This document shows positions 28,762 to 40,208 of a stretch of 64,000 nucleotides of DNA, piece by piece. The stretch lies in NCBI RefSeq assembly GCF_019511525.1, contig NZ_JAEUAT010000005.1:1-64000 (forward strand). The letters are read 5' to 3'. This DNA comes from Rhizobium cauense. GTDB taxonomy: Bacteria > Pseudomonadota > Alphaproteobacteria > Rhizobiales > Rhizobiaceae. The notes under the pieces were generated by a model. That model saw nothing but the letters and a program-made list of their open reading frames with translations. It did not search any database and was not told where the DNA came from. Made by a program: the position numbers and the translations under genes. The stretch's first letter is position 1. Each line of letters starts with the position of its first letter.

Positions 28762-29715
28762 TCAGAAAATTTCTGCCAGATCTGGACCAACCGGCACGAT
28801 CCGCGTCGGGTTGAGGGTTTCGATAGAGTAGTAGCCGCGCTTTATGTGGTCGAAATTCACAGTTTCGGCAACACCCGGCCAAGCGAGCATACGTCCGCAG
28901 AAATGGCGGAGATTGACGTAGTCCGAAAGACGCCGCAAATTGCATTTGAACAGTCCGTGATAGGCGACATCGAAGCGCACCAGCGTGACAAAAAGCCGGA
29001 TATCGCTTTCGGTAGGATGGTCTGCGAACAAGAACGGCCGATCACCAAGTTTGCTCTGCACCCAGTCAAGGCACTGGAAGACATCGGTAAACGCCTCCTC
29101 ATATGCAAGCTGCGTCGTGGCGAACCCCGCCCGGTAGACGCCGTTGTTCAGAGTCGGATAGATCCGCTCATTAAAATCGTCTATCGCTGCACGCCGTTCC
29201 ACGGGATAGAGGTCGATCGGGTTCTGGGCAAGGTCTCCAAACCCCTCGTTCATCATACGCAGGATGTCAGATGATTCATTGTTGACGATCGTATTCTGCT
29301 GCTTGTCCCAAAGTACCGGTACCGTCGCACGGCCGGTGAAATCGGGGGCAGCCTTGGTGTAGATCTCGTGCATGTATGTCGCGCCGTGGATATGATCCTG
29401 CGTAGCGCCCGGATAGTCGCCAAACCGCCAACCCTGCTTCGTAAGCGCTGGTTCGACCACGGAAACCGAGATGGCCGATTCGAGCCCCTTCAGCTGTCTA
29501 CCGATCAGTGTTCGAGAGGCCCAGGGGCAGATATAGGCGACGTAGAGATGATAGCGCCCTGCCTGGGCCCGGAATCCGCCTCGTCCAGTCGGCCCAGCCG
29601 CACCATCTGGGGTTACCCAATTGCGGAAGCTGGACGTCTGGCGAACAAAGCCACCCTTCTCGTCCTTCGCCTGTACCGGCTGCCAATCTTCCATCCACTT
29701 ACCGTTTACGAGCAA
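28762..29715 (-). CDS. Glutathionyl-hydroquinone reductase (YqjG/Xi-class GST)
   Basis: A 317-residue Xi-class glutathione transferase that reduces glutathionyl-hydroquinones. The catalytic cysteine lies in YICPWASRT (C63) within the thioredoxin-fold domain, preceded by FRNWVTPDG. The helical C-terminal domain carries FLFADHPTESDIRLFVTLVRFD. The start is TTG at 29713-29715 with AGAGGATAG upstream. No in-frame ATG lies before it, and the next ATG, seven codons on, would remove conserved residues. It faces away from the DUF2218 gene across about 160 bp. Confidence 0.9.
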   Translation of the reverse strand: MLVNGKWMEDWQPVQAKDEKGGFVRQTSSFRNWVTPDGAAGPTGRGGFRAQAGRYHLYVAYICPWASRTLIGRQLKGLESAISVSVVEPALTKQGWRFGDYPGATQDHIHGATYMHEIYTKAAPDFTGRATVPVLWDKQQNTIVNNESSDILRMMNEGFGDLAQNPIDLYPVERRAAIDDFNERIYPTLNNGVYRAGFATTQLAYEEAFTDVFQCLDWVQSKLGDRPFLFADHPTESDIRLFVTLVRFDVAYHGLFKCNLRRLSDYVNLRHFCGRMLAWPGVAETVNFDHIKRGYYSIETLNPTRIVPVGPDLAEIF

Positions 29716-29874
29716 GACGCTATCCTCTGCTTGTTCATGCCGGATCTACTTACCGTGCTTTCGCGCGCGTGGGAGGCCACATTTCTTGAAACAGACCGTG
29801 CACCGTTGGGCGCGATGCGGGCTGCTTGCCAAGACCATCGGATCGGGCCTAAGACGGGCAGGAAGGAGCTTAAT

Positions 29875-30159
29875 ATGCTTGTTTCAACGTCCACGGTAGC
29901 CACCGTGCATGCCAGCAAATACCTTCAGCAGCTCTGCAAGCATTGGAGCCACAAGTTTTCGGTGGAGTTTACCACCGAAACCGGTCGTATACCGTTCAGC
30001 GACGCAGCTGAGGTAGCATTTGTGGCTGATTCCGCCGCGCTTCATCTGACGCTGTCCGTCGCCGAGCGGTCGCAGCTCGAACGATATCAGGAAGTCGTCG
30101 CCGAGCACCTCAAACGATTTGCCTTCCGCGAAGAACTCCGCATCAACTGGAAAACCTGA
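29875..30159 (+). CDS. DUF2218 protein
   Basis: A 94-residue protein of the DUF2218 family, function unknown. It begins M-L-V-S-T-S-T-V-A-T-V-H and carries the conserved AASKYLQQL-like segment, then a histidine-rich HWSHKF and a C-terminal LKRFAFREELRINW. Some relatives are annotated with iron or siderophore uptake genes elsewhere, but nothing of that kind is nearby here. The ATG at 29875 has AAGGAG upstream. The nitroreductase gene follows 19 bp later, suggesting co-transcription. Confidence 0.8.
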   Translation: MLVSTSTVATVHASKYLQQLCKHWSHKFSVEFTTETGRIPFSDAAEVAFVADSAALHLTLSVAERSQLERYQEVVAEHLKRFAFREELRINWKT

Positions 30160-30178
30160 CAAAAAGCACCGGAAAACC

Positions 30179-30772
30179 ATGACAACGAGCAATAACCGCG
30201 CATCCCCATATCCGATCGACCCCTTGTTCCTCGAGCGCTGGTCGCCGCGTGCCTTTACCGGCGAAGTGATCGAGGAATCGGAGCTACTGACTATTCTGGA
30301 CGCCGCGCATTGGGCACCGTCGTCCGCCAACCAGCAGCCCTGGCGTTTCATCTATACGCTGAAGGGCTCTGAAGACTGGGACAGCTTCGTCGACCTACTC
30401 GTCGAATCCAATCAGGAATGGGCCAAGAATGCGTCGGCACTGATTTACGTTGTCTCCAAGAGTTTCAGCGGCGATTTCTCCGAGGGCAAGAAGAGCTACA
30501 CGCACTCGTTCGACGCCGGCACGGCCTGGGGCTACCTCGCACTGCAGGCACGCCTTTCGGGCTTCTACGCGCATGGCATGGGCGGCATCAAGCACGAGCA
30601 GATACAGCAAGCCTTTTCCATTCCCGAAGGCTACCGGGTGGAAGCGGGCGTGGCGGTGGGTCGCCTTGCGGACAAGAGCGTGCTTTCGGAACGAAACCGG
30701 GAGCGGGAGTTTCCGAGCCAGCGCAAGCCGCTTTCCGATGTCGCCTTCAGAAGCAAATTCGTAGCGGACTGA
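30179..30772 (+). CDS. Nitroreductase family protein
   Basis: A 197-residue FMN-dependent nitroreductase-fold protein. The family N-terminus RWSPRAFTGEVI and the FMN-phosphate region HWAPSSANQQPWRF are clear, and GVAVGRLADKSVLSERN lies at the C-terminal end. Such enzymes reduce quinones, nitroaromatics or flavins with NAD(P)H; the natural substrate is not evident. The ATG at 30179 starts just before the family region. It follows the DUF2218 gene closely and ends at a strong terminator. Confidence 0.9.
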   Translation: MTTSNNRASPYPIDPLFLERWSPRAFTGEVIEESELLTILDAAHWAPSSANQQPWRFIYTLKGSEDWDSFVDLLVESNQEWAKNASALIYVVSKSFSGDFSEGKKSYTHSFDAGTAWGYLALQARLSGFYAHGMGGIKHEQIQQAFSIPEGYRVEAGVAVGRLADKSVLSERNREREFPSQRKPLSDVAFRSKFVAD

Positions 30773-30783
30773 CGCTAAGAACA

Positions 30784-30814
30784 AAGCCCCGCGTTTTCGG
30801 CGCGGGGCTTTTCT
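30784..30814 (+). terminator. Terminator between nitroreductase gene and gyrB
   Basis: A perfect 10-bp stem AAGCCCCGCG/CGCGGGGCTT (30784-30793 with 30801-30810) with a 7-nt loop is followed by TTTTCTT. It sits between convergent genes. The gyrB side has only a short A-rich flank and may be less efficient. Confidence 0.88.
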
Positions 30815-30847
30815 TAAAGATGCGGCTGATAAATGTCGGTCAGCGCC

Positions 30848-33331
<2,484 letters not shown>

Positions 33332-33417
33332 TCACCGACCTTTTTCACGCCAGAATATAGGGTTTTTGATCCAACTTCCCAATGCCAGCGCACCTAAACT
33401 CGCCATAAATCAGGGGA

Positions 33418-33795
33418 TTATGACCGTTTTCCGTCCGCTTTTCTGCCGTTTTCGAGAATGCTTGCCAGTTCGCCAAGCGTCGTGCTGTCAAGATCACGTA
33501 TACGGCCCGCCAGGAGGTTCGCAAATGCGGTATGTTCGGCCGACAATCCAGACGTATCGACGACCACGCGGGGGTCAGAAGAGCGGGCCAAAAGGAAGAG
33601 TTCTTCGGCCTCGTCCCAGATGATGTTGAAATAACCGGCGATCCGCTGGAGTAGATCGAACGTCGGCAGGCCACGCCGCCCGTGCTCGAGTGCCGAGAGG
33701 TAGGCTGGGGACACATTGAGGGCTGCAGCCATCTGCTTCTGCGAGACACCCTTGCGCTCCCGCAACTTGCGGACAGCCTCACCGAACGGAGTCAC
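33418..33795 (-). CDS. XRE-family transcriptional regulator
   Basis: A 125-residue helix-turn-helix protein. The N-terminal Cro/CI domain (about residues 3-62) contains SQKQMAAALNVSPAYLSALEHGRRG. The remainder is a short, probably helical tail with no motif I recognise. The start is GTG at 33793-33795 (V-T-P-F-G-E-A-V), with GGAGAGAG upstream and a GTGA overlap with the stop of the Smr gene; longer readings run back into that gene. It ends the leftward Tim44-MltA-Smr-XRE set. Target genes are unknown. Confidence 0.85.
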   Translation of the reverse strand: MTPFGEAVRKLRERKGVSQKQMAAALNVSPAYLSALEHGRRGLPTFDLLQRIAGYFNIIWDEAEELFLLARSSDPRVVVDTSGLSAEHTAFANLLAGRIRDLDSTTLGELASILENGRKADGKRS

Positions 33796-34355
33796 GATCT
33801 CTCTCCATGGCGACGCGACAGCCGGATATAGAGAGCGCCCTCGCCTCCGTGATGATGGGCTGCCGTTTCGTAGGACGAGATAAAATACCGAAACTCCGGC
33901 TTGGAGAACCACATCGGGACGGCGCGCTTCAGAGCGCCCTTGCTACCAAGCGAGCTCCCCTTGCCCGTGATCACGAGGACATGTCTCATCCCCCGTTCAT
34001 GGGCCCGCATCAGAAATTCGAGAAGCAATACATGGGCTTCGCTCTGGACGAGCCCATGCAGATCGATACGGGCTTCCAGCGCAAGGCGGCCCTTGGCGAT
34101 CTTGCGCTTAACCGGCCTTTCGAGCGGATGGTGAACGCCGGACCGCGCCTTGGGCGTCGCAGGGGTGACCGGCTCAACCTCACCTTCGGAAGGTCGCTTC
34201 GGGCTAGCCGCAGTCTGTTTTTCAACTTCAGCCTCTGTCAAAAACGCGTCGAGCTCTGCAAGTTCACCCGTCTTACCGGGCATCGGACGCGTACTCCGCG
34301 CGACCTTACCCCATAGTATCCTCTCCTCCGCGTTGAGCTTGCGATCTCGTGCCAT
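33792..34355 (-). CDS. Smr/MutS2-domain protein
   Basis: A 187-residue protein with a charged N-terminal half and a C-terminal Smr domain from about residue 90. The domain is marked by IDLHGLVQSEAHVLLLEFL and VLVITGKG. Smr domains bind or nick nucleic acid; free-standing bacterial members are poorly characterised and some act on stalled-ribosome mRNA. The start shares one base with the stop of the MltA gene, and the end overlaps the GTG of the XRE gene, so the set is translationally coupled. Confidence 0.88.
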   Translation of the reverse strand: MARDRKLNAEERILWGKVARSTRPMPGKTGELAELDAFLTEAEVEKQTAASPKRPSEGEVEPVTPATPKARSGVHHPLERPVKRKIAKGRLALEARIDLHGLVQSEAHVLLLEFLMRAHERGMRHVLVITGKGSSLGSKGALKRAVPMWFSKPEFRYFISSYETAAHHHGGEGALYIRLSRRHGERS

Positions 34356-35473
34356 CAGGCAAACCTCGCTGCGGCTGCATTGGGAAGCAGAATGACGAAG
34401 TCGGCGTCATGACGCACCGTTCCAGCAAGTTCTCCTGCCGGATCCCCCGATCCTGTGAAAACGTCACCCCTCGCCGGACCAACGATGGCGGAGCCGGTAT
34501 CGAGAGCGAGCATCAAACGCGCGAACGGCTTGCCTCCATCGAGATGGACAAGATTTTCGGAGCGGATGAAAAACGGAAAGCCAAAGGTGTGAATGAGCCG
34601 ATCGACAGCGAGCGAGCGTCCGGTAATCAACGGAACCTTTGCGGCGGCAACGGGGCCGGCGCCGAGATCTGCGTTCGGCACCTCCCGGAAGAAAATGTAG
34701 GAGCGGTTATGCCAAAGAATCTCATCCATCTGATGAGGATGGTCGCCGAGCCACCGGCGAATGGCCTGCATCGAAATCTCTGATCGGTCGATTTCGCCGC
34801 GTTCAATGAGCAACTTGCCGATCGCCGAGAAAGGATGTCCCGCCTTCGCTGCATAGGTGATGCGTCCAACGGCGCCATCGGGATAGCGCAAGCGCGCAGC
34901 ACCCTGGACGTGGACGAAGAAGACGTCGACCTTTGACTTTGCCCAGGCAATCTCCAATCCTTTGCCCGCGAGGTATCCTTCATCAATCGCCTTCCGTTCC
35001 GGGTAGGCTTCAATGCCACCTTCGCTCAGCAGGCCAAAGGCATAGCTATCGGGCACACCCGCAGGACGATTGCGCTCATCAAGATCAACGAGATCATCGG
35101 GGCGGCGATAGAATGGAAAGCGATACTCGCTATTCTGAACGGCCGAGACCATGATCTCCGGCTCGTAAAACGCGGTAACGAAACCCGGCTCACCGTCGGT
35201 GCGACGTATTCTGAAAGGTCGACAGTGGGTCTCGAAGAAGGCACGGGCATCGGCTGCCGACGAGAGATCCTCGCGTTGCGCTGCTTCGAGCAACGGCAAA
35301 AGGTCGTGTGCCGTCAGGCCGAGCGAGCCGGTCCGATACGGCTTGATGTCAATGATCTGCCGTCGGCATGCTTCCATCGCTTCAAAAAGGCCGGAGGGAT
35401 CATCATCCTTCCAGCCTTCCAGATTTTCGAAGTCTATTGCCTGAAGGGCAAAACCCGGAGTGTCTTCACTCAT
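34355..35473 (-). CDS. MltA-family lytic transglycosylase without visible signal peptide
   Basis: A 372-residue protein of the MltA family, which cleaves peptidoglycan to 1,6-anhydro-muropeptides. The MltA core includes GFVTAFYEPE and the substrate-cleft region AYPERKAID. The C-terminal 3D domain carries the catalytic aspartate in LALDTGSAIVGPARGD. Starting at ATG 35471-35473 (M-S-E-D-T-P-G-F), the N-terminus is hydrophilic and has no signal peptide or lipobox. The longer upstream reading does not supply one either. It overlaps the Tim44-like gene by 8 bp. Confidence 0.88.
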   Translation of the reverse strand: MSEDTPGFALQAIDFENLEGWKDDDPSGLFEAMEACRRQIIDIKPYRTGSLGLTAHDLLPLLEAAQREDLSSAADARAFFETHCRPFRIRRTDGEPGFVTAFYEPEIMVSAVQNSEYRFPFYRRPDDLVDLDERNRPAGVPDSYAFGLLSEGGIEAYPERKAIDEGYLAGKGLEIAWAKSKVDVFFVHVQGAARLRYPDGAVGRITYAAKAGHPFSAIGKLLIERGEIDRSEISMQAIRRWLGDHPHQMDEILWHNRSYIFFREVPNADLGAGPVAAAKVPLITGRSLAVDRLIHTFGFPFFIRSENLVHLDGGKPFARLMLALDTGSAIVGPARGDVFTGSGDPAGELAGTVRHDADFVILLPNAAAARFA

Positions 35474-36170
35474 GTTCCGATTCGGTGGCCACGAGTTTCC
35501 AGTTGGGATCCCGGGACCGGGTATCACGCGCAAACGTCCACAGATCATTGACTTCGGCAACGTTCTCCGCGTCACCGTCGATCAGCTTATCGGCCTTGTC
35601 GTAAGTGGCCGAGATCAGCTGGCTGATGATGCGGACGGTAATCTGCACCTCCGTGCCTTTGATCTCGGCGCTGGCAATCTCCGCCTTATCGATACCAACG
35701 AAGGTTGATTTCACCTTCTCGTCTTTGGATTCCCGATCGTTGATGGCGGCCTCAAAACCGTCATAGACTTCACGCGACAGCAAATTCTTCAGCGTCTTTC
35801 GATCACCGTCGGCAAACGCCATCACGATCATTTCGTAGGCCATACGGGCGCCGTTGACGAATTCCTTCGGATTGAAGGATTGGTCCGCCTTATTGATTTC
35901 GCGTAGGGATTCGTTGAGTGACGTGCCAGCCGGAGCGAAAGCATCAATTGCCGCAAAGCGGTCTTCTTCCTCTCCAGATGCGTCACGACGCGGCAAGGTC
36001 ACGACCTTCCCGGCATCGGGAGAATCTGGTCCAACAGCATCGCGCGGCGTATAAAGATCGCGCGGGGGCTTCTCATTTCCCGTACGACGACCGAGGACGC
36101 TGCGCAGCTGCAGAAAAATTAGCACCGCTGCCACGAGAAAAAACAATGTGATGAAGTCGTTTGAGCCCAT
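35466..36170 (-). CDS. Tim44/TimA-domain membrane protein
   Basis: A 234-residue protein with one N-terminal membrane helix (about residues 5-24, FITLFFLVAAVLIFLQL), a charged linker, and a C-terminal Tim44-like domain from about 95. Conserved parts include FVNGARMAYEMIVMAFADGD and a final DLWTFARD. Bacterial TimA-type proteins are related to the mitochondrial import motor subunit Tim44; the bacterial function is not established. It starts the leftward set Tim44-MltA-Smr-XRE and is divergent from fxsA across 125 bp. The FxsA/SecB/Tim44 neighbourhood is common in Rhizobiales. Confidence 0.9.
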   Translation of the reverse strand: MGSNDFITLFFLVAAVLIFLQLRSVLGRRTGNEKPPRDLYTPRDAVGPDSPDAGKVVTLPRRDASGEEEDRFAAIDAFAPAGTSLNESLREINKADQSFNPKEFVNGARMAYEMIVMAFADGDRKTLKNLLSREVYDGFEAAINDRESKDEKVKSTFVGIDKAEIASAEIKGTEVQITVRIISQLISATYDKADKLIDGDAENVAEVNDLWTFARDTRSRDPNWKLVATESEHE

Positions 36171-36295
36171 ATCCCGCCGCGATCGCTGTTAACATCCCTG
36201 ATTTGTACTCCCATATAGTCCGCCTATACAGATGATTCAAATGGGTCGGCGAATGTGACCCGCTAACGGAGCTCGGCTTTGGCCGAAATAGGACG

Positions 36296-36784
36296 ATGCC
36301 ATTGAAAATTCTGCCCGGTTTCCTGCTGCTGCTTCCGCTCGCCGAGATTGCGGGTTTTGTCCTCGTCGGAAAAGCAATCGGACTCTGGCCGACACTCGCG
36401 CTTGTTATTCTGAGCTTCATGGTCGGTATCGCGTTGCTCAGGCGCCAGGGCGTTGGGATCTTGAGCCGCATGTCCGCCGAAGGACAGAATGGCATGATGC
36501 CGGGGCGCGAGATGCTTCGCCCGGCGATGTTTGTCATTGCCTCGCTATTGCTCATCATTCCCGGCTTCATTACCGATATCGTGGCGATCTTGATCTTCAT
36601 TCCTGCTGTTCGGGACCTAGCCTGGAAATATGTCAGCCGGCGCTTCGTTGTTGTGGGATCAGCTCGTGGCTTCGATGGATCGAGCCGCACCAAGGATCCC
36701 AAGGTCGTAGACCTCGATGACGAGGACTTCCGACGTGAGCCGAATGACAATTCGCCGTGGTCCGGAAAACATCTCGGCGACTGA
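36296..36784 (+). CDS. fxsA: FxsA family membrane protein
   Basis: A 162-residue inner-membrane protein of the FxsA family, whose E. coli member, when overproduced, relieves exclusion of phage T7 by the F plasmid; its normal role is unclear. It has hydrophobic helices at about residues 5-22, 26-46 and 75-100. Family features include LPLAEIAGFVLVG, the conserved GRE in MMPGREMLRP, and LLIIPGFITDIVA. The C-terminal 50 residues are polar and acidic. It is divergent from the Tim44-like gene and followed by secB after about 90 bp. Confidence 0.9.
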   Translation: MPLKILPGFLLLLPLAEIAGFVLVGKAIGLWPTLALVILSFMVGIALLRRQGVGILSRMSAEGQNGMMPGREMLRPAMFVIASLLLIIPGFITDIVAILIFIPAVRDLAWKYVSRRFVVVGSARGFDGSSRTKDPKVVDLDDEDFRREPNDNSPWSGKHLGD

Positions 36785-36873
36785 TTCGGGCTGGCCAGCC
36801 GCTTGGCTCAGGGTTGTAACGCCATGTCCGAAATGATAGAGCGGCACCATCCAATGCCCTCGAGGAAAAGCCA

Positions 36874-37356
36874 ATGGCCGACGAAAACAGCAATAACGGT
36901 GCAACGAGCCCGAGCCTTACCATCCTTGCCCAGTACACCAAGGATCTCTCCTTCGAAAATCCGGGTGCTCCGCGTTCGCTGCAGGCGCGTGACAAGGCTC
37001 CGGCCATCAATATCAATGTCAACGTCAACGCCAATCCGCTTTCCGACACGGACTTCGACGTCGTCCTGTCTCTGAACGCCGAAGCCAAGGATGGCGACAA
37101 GACGGTATTCCACACCGAGCTCGTCTACGGCGGCGTCTTCCGGATTGCCGGTTTCCCGCAGGAGCACATGCTGCCGGTTCTTTTCATCGAGTGCCCGCGC
37201 ATGCTGTTCCCGTTCGCGCGTCAGATCATCGCCGACGTCACGCGCAACGGCGGCTTCCCGCCGCTGATGATCGACCCGATCGATTTCTCGCAGATGTTTG
37301 CACAGCGCGTTGCCGAAGAACAGGCACGGGCCAAGGTACAGGCGACCACGAACTAA
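36874..37356 (+). CDS. secB: Protein-export chaperone SecB
   Basis: Tetrameric cytoplasmic chaperone that holds preproteins unfolded and delivers them to SecA. The 160-residue protein has the family segments [14 protein letters not shown] near residues 19-32, [12 protein letters not shown], and [33 protein letters not shown] towards the end. That last segment contributes to the peptide groove and the SecA contact. The ATG at 36874 has GAGGAAAAGCCA upstream. It ends at a shared terminator facing dnaQ. Confidence 0.96.
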   Translation: MADENSNNGATSPSLTILAQYTKDLSFENPGAPRSLQARDKAPAININVNVNANPLSDTDFDVVLSLNAEAKDGDKTVFHTELVYGGVFRIAGFPQEHMLPVLFIECPRMLFPFARQIIADVTRNGGFPPLMIDPIDFSQMFAQRVAEEQARAKVQATTN

Positions 37357-37390
37357 GCGTTCGCGTATTGTCGATCGAGATAAAGCAAGA

Positions 37391-37414
37391 TGCCCGGATC
37401 GTTCCGGGCATTTT
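37391..37414 (+). terminator. Terminator between convergent secB and dnaQ
   Basis: A perfect 8-bp stem TGCCCGGA/TCCGGGCA (37391-37398 with 37403-37410) with a TCGT loop is followed by TTTTCAG. It lies 35 bp after secB and abuts the dnaQ stop codon. Confidence 0.85.
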
Positions 37415-38124
37415 CAGTTTGCGAGATCGTATTTCGCCCAGATACCCTTCTGGCCGAGTTTGCCGATCAGCGCATCATGGGCCTGTTGCTCGCCCTCGCT
37501 AAGGCGCGACGCAAGTGGTCGCGGCCGCTCAAGCGTTCCCATGATAATTTCTTCGACCATCGATTCCTGGCCGCCTGCCGTGGTCGCGGCTGTTCCAAGC
37601 CCCAGCGCGGCCTGGCGCCCGCCGATCATCTCGATGTAGACGTCGGCAAGGAGTTCGGAGTCTAGAAGGGCGCCGTGTTTCGTTCGATGCCCGTTGTCGA
37701 TGCCGTAGCGGCGGCAAAGCGCGTCGAGCGAATTCGGTCCCATTGGATGCTTGCGTCGTGCCATTGACAGCGTATCGAGCACGCGGTCGGGCAAAATCGG
37801 CGGCAAATCGAGTCGAGCCAGCTCCGCGTTTATGAAGCCCATATCAAATGTGGCATTGTGCGCGATCCACTTCGCGTCGCCAAAGAAATCGACAATCTGC
37901 TGCGCAACATCGGCGAATGAAGGCTTGTCCTTAAGGAATTCGTCGGTGATGCCATGCACGGCGAGCGCGTCCGGATGCACTTTCTGGTCACCCGGATTTA
38001 TGTAGATATGGATCGTGTTGCCGGTGGGGAAGTGATTGAAGAGTTCGATACCGCCGATCTCGATGATCCGGTCTACACGGTTATCCAGTCCCGTGGTTTC
38101 CGTATCGAATATGATTTCACGCAT
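37414..38124 (-). CDS. dnaQ: DNA polymerase III epsilon subunit (proofreading exonuclease)
   Basis: 3'-5' exonuclease of the replicative polymerase. The 236-residue protein has the DEDDh motifs: [10 protein letters not shown] (Exo I), [15 protein letters not shown] (Exo II), and [14 protein letters not shown] (Exo III with its histidine and aspartate). A C-terminal tail of about 60 residues carries the expected polymerase alpha-subunit tether. It overlaps the coaE stop by 8 bp and is the last gene of the leftward PPSR-maf-aroE-coaE-dnaQ run starting beside oriC. Confidence 0.95.
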   Translation of the reverse strand: MREIIFDTETTGLDNRVDRIIEIGGIELFNHFPTGNTIHIYINPGDQKVHPDALAVHGITDEFLKDKPSFADVAQQIVDFFGDAKWIAHNATFDMGFINAELARLDLPPILPDRVLDTLSMARRKHPMGPNSLDALCRRYGIDNGHRTKHGALLDSELLADVYIEMIGGRQAALGLGTAATTAGGQESMVEEIIMGTLERPRPLASRLSEGEQQAHDALIGKLGQKGIWAKYDLAN

Positions 38125-38728
38125 TCAGGAAGTCCCCGCTGGCAAGCCGCCGCTTCAGGTCTGAGACAATCTCCGCGACCCGCTTTCTCGCCGTTTCGAT
38201 ACTGTGTCCCGTATCGATCACATAGTCGGCCCTCGCACGCTTTTCCGCATCCGGCGTTTGACGCGCAAGAATCATGTTGAATTTTTCAACTGTCATACCC
38301 GGCCGCGCAAGTACGCGTTCCCGCTGTATCTGTGGATTACAGCTGACGACCACGATCACGTCGACCCGGCTCTCCGCCCCGGTCTCAAACAATAACGGTA
38401 TGTCGAGCAGCACCATTTCCGAACCGCGCTGCCGCTCGCGTTCGATGAACTCCGCTTCCCGCTTTTTCACCAGCGGGTGGACTATGGCTTCAAGGCGCTT
38501 GAATCCTTCCGGACTCCCGGCCAACTGGCGACCAAGTTCCTGGCGATCAACCGCACCGTCCTTAGTTGTCCCAGGGAAAGCAGCTTCTACCAAAGGTGCC
38601 GCCTCGCCCGCGTACAGATCATGTACCACCGCATCAGAATCGTTCACAGGCACTCCCGACTCAGCGAAGAGCTTTGACATGGTCGATTTGCCCATCCCGA
38701 TCGAGCCGGTCAGTCCAATACGCAACAT
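38117..38728 (-). CDS. coaE: Dephospho-CoA kinase
   Basis: Final enzyme of coenzyme A synthesis, phosphorylating dephospho-CoA at the ribose 3'-hydroxyl with ATP. The 203-residue protein has the P-loop [12 protein letters not shown] near residues 5-16, followed by [10 protein letters not shown] and DIPLLFETG. The ATG at 38726-38728 shares one base with the aroE stop; a longer upstream reading lies wholly inside aroE. It overlaps dnaQ by 8 bp. Confidence 0.96.
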   Translation of the reverse strand: MLRIGLTGSIGMGKSTMSKLFAESGVPVNDSDAVVHDLYAGEAAPLVEAAFPGTTKDGAVDRQELGRQLAGSPEGFKRLEAIVHPLVKKREAEFIERERQRGSEMVLLDIPLLFETGAESRVDVIVVVSCNPQIQRERVLARPGMTVEKFNMILARQTPDAEKRARADYVIDTGHSIETARKRVAEIVSDLKRRLASGDFLNA

Positions 38729-39585
38729 CAGTGCTTGTCCATGTCCGCAATAATAAGGTTCCGCAGGGACCCATCGACGACCGGACGACGCCCGAACCAT
38801 TTCTCAAAACCAGGTACTGCTTGGTGCAGCAGCATCCCAAGTCCATCAACGATGGGAAATCCCTGTTGCTCGGCTTGGGCGAGGAACGGTGTTTTCAGTG
38901 GGACATAGACAATATCGGTTACCACGGCGTTGGGCCGAAGCACTGAGAAGTCGATCCGCGGAGCATCCTCACCATCCATGCCAAGCGAGGTGGTATTGAC
39001 GAAAAGTCCCGCGCCGCTCATGACATCCAATAAGGCAGGCATCGCATGAGCTCGTACCTTGGGGCCGAACCGATCGGCCAATTCCTGCGCGCGTGCGACG
39101 GTTCTGTTGACGAGATGGATCTCCTTGATGCCGCGGTCGCGCAGAGCCTGAATGATCGAGCGGCTGGCGCCACCCGCACCTAGGACCACCGCGGAATGAG
39201 CCTTGTCCCAACCGGAATGGCGCTCATCGAGATTTGCGGTAAAGCCTCGTCCGTCCGTATTCGTCGCCTTGAGTCTACCATCTTCGATCCAAAGCGTGTT
39301 GGATGCGCCGAGTTCCTCAGACAGTTCGTCGGGCTCGTCGGCAAGCTTGAACGCCATCTCTTTGTGCGGGATCGTGACATTGCCGCCGACGAAGCCGGCT
39401 TCACCATTCTTCAGAGAACGCACGAAGGCTGCAAAGTCCGAAGGCGCTACTTCATGAGCGCGATATGATCCCGGCAAACCAAGCGTCTTCAGCCAGTATC
39501 CGTGGATGAGAGGCGACCGCGAATGCGCGACGGGAAAGCCCGTGACGAATGCCCTCGGCCCTAGTGTTTCACGTGAATCATCCAT
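38728..39585 (-). CDS. aroE: Shikimate dehydrogenase
   Basis: NADP-dependent reduction of 3-dehydroshikimate to shikimate in aromatic amino acid synthesis. The 285-residue protein has the substrate site [14 protein letters not shown], the catalytic lysine in NVTIPHKE, and the nucleotide loop [10 protein letters not shown]. The ATG at 39583-39585 (M-D-D-S-R-E-T) is chosen; a GTG three codons earlier is also in frame. The first codons overlap the maf stop. The D-S-R-E-T stretch is encoded by a near-consensus parS palindrome (39565-39580). Confidence 0.95.
   Translation of the reverse strand: MDDSRETLGPRAFVTGFPVAHSRSPLIHGYWLKTLGLPGSYRAHEVAPSDFAAFVRSLKNGEAGFVGGNVTIPHKEMAFKLADEPDELSEELGASNTLWIEDGRLKATNTDGRGFTANLDERHSGWDKAHSAVVLGAGGASRSIIQALRDRGIKEIHLVNRTVARAQELADRFGPKVRAHAMPALLDVMSGAGLFVNTTSLGMDGEDAPRIDFSVLRPNAVVTDIVYVPLKTPFLAQAEQQGFPIVDGLGMLLHQAVPGFEKWFGRRPVVDGSLRNLIIADMDKH
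39565..39580. promoter_or_regulatory. parS: parS-like site in the aroE/maf overlap
   Basis: TGTTTCACGTGAATCA matches the parS consensus at 15 of 16 positions. It lies about 1.6 kb left of the inferred oriC, within the first codons of aroE, and its right end overlaps the maf stop codon. Confidence 0.75.
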
Positions 39586-40177
39586 CAATAGCACCCAATT
39601 CTCTCAACTTGTCCAACAGTGGCAGCATCGGCAATCCAAGGATTGTAAAGTAGTCACCATCCACTCTCGAAAACAATTGGAGTCCCTCCCCCTCGAGCTG
39701 ATAGGCGCCGACGCTGCTAAGCGCCTTATCCCCGACGCGGCTCAGGTGTCGTTCGATGAAGTCTTTGCTCAACGGCCGCATCGTCAGCTCAGCGTGCGAG
39801 ACGTGCTCCCAAACGATGTCGCTGTTGTAAGCAATGGCAATTGCACTGTTCAGGCGATGCGTCTTGCCAGCGAGCGCAAGCAGATGGCTCGCTGCAGCAT
39901 CCATATCTTTCGGCTTGTGAAAGGTTTGTGCTCCCAAAGACATGGTCTGATCGGAGCCGATCACGAGGCAGCCAGGAAAGCGGTTGCTGACTTCCTTTGC
40001 CTTTGCCTTAGCAAGAACAAGGGCGACGGTATCTGGCGCCGCTCCGTCGCGTTCGAGCGGCGCTTCAACCGCACGCTCGTCAATGTGGGCGGCATGCGCT
40101 TCGAAAGCGAGGCCGGCATTTTGCATCAGCATCCGGCGAAATGGGCTGGAGGATGCGAGAACTAGCTTGGGTGACAT
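39578..40177 (-). CDS. maf: Maf-family nucleotide pyrophosphatase
   Basis: A 199-residue Maf protein, a house-cleaning pyrophosphatase for modified or non-canonical nucleotides. The N-terminal signature is [15 protein letters not shown] (residues 4-18), and the catalytic-loop region follows in [19 protein letters not shown]. The ATG at 40175-40177 (M-S-P-K-L-V-L) is the conserved start; the longer reading upstream has no family character. It overlaps aroE by 8 bp and follows the PPSR gene by about 30 bp. Confidence 0.93.
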   Translation of the reverse strand: MSPKLVLASSSPFRRMLMQNAGLAFEAHAAHIDERAVEAPLERDGAAPDTVALVLAKAKAKEVSNRFPGCLVIGSDQTMSLGAQTFHKPKDMDAAASHLLALAGKTHRLNSAIAIAYNSDIVWEHVSHAELTMRPLSKDFIERHLSRVGDKALSSVGAYQLEGEGLQLFSRVDGDYFTILGLPMLPLLDKLRELGAIDG

Positions 40178-40208
40178 GGGGCCTCGAACAGCTCTGATAC
40201 GGCAGCGC

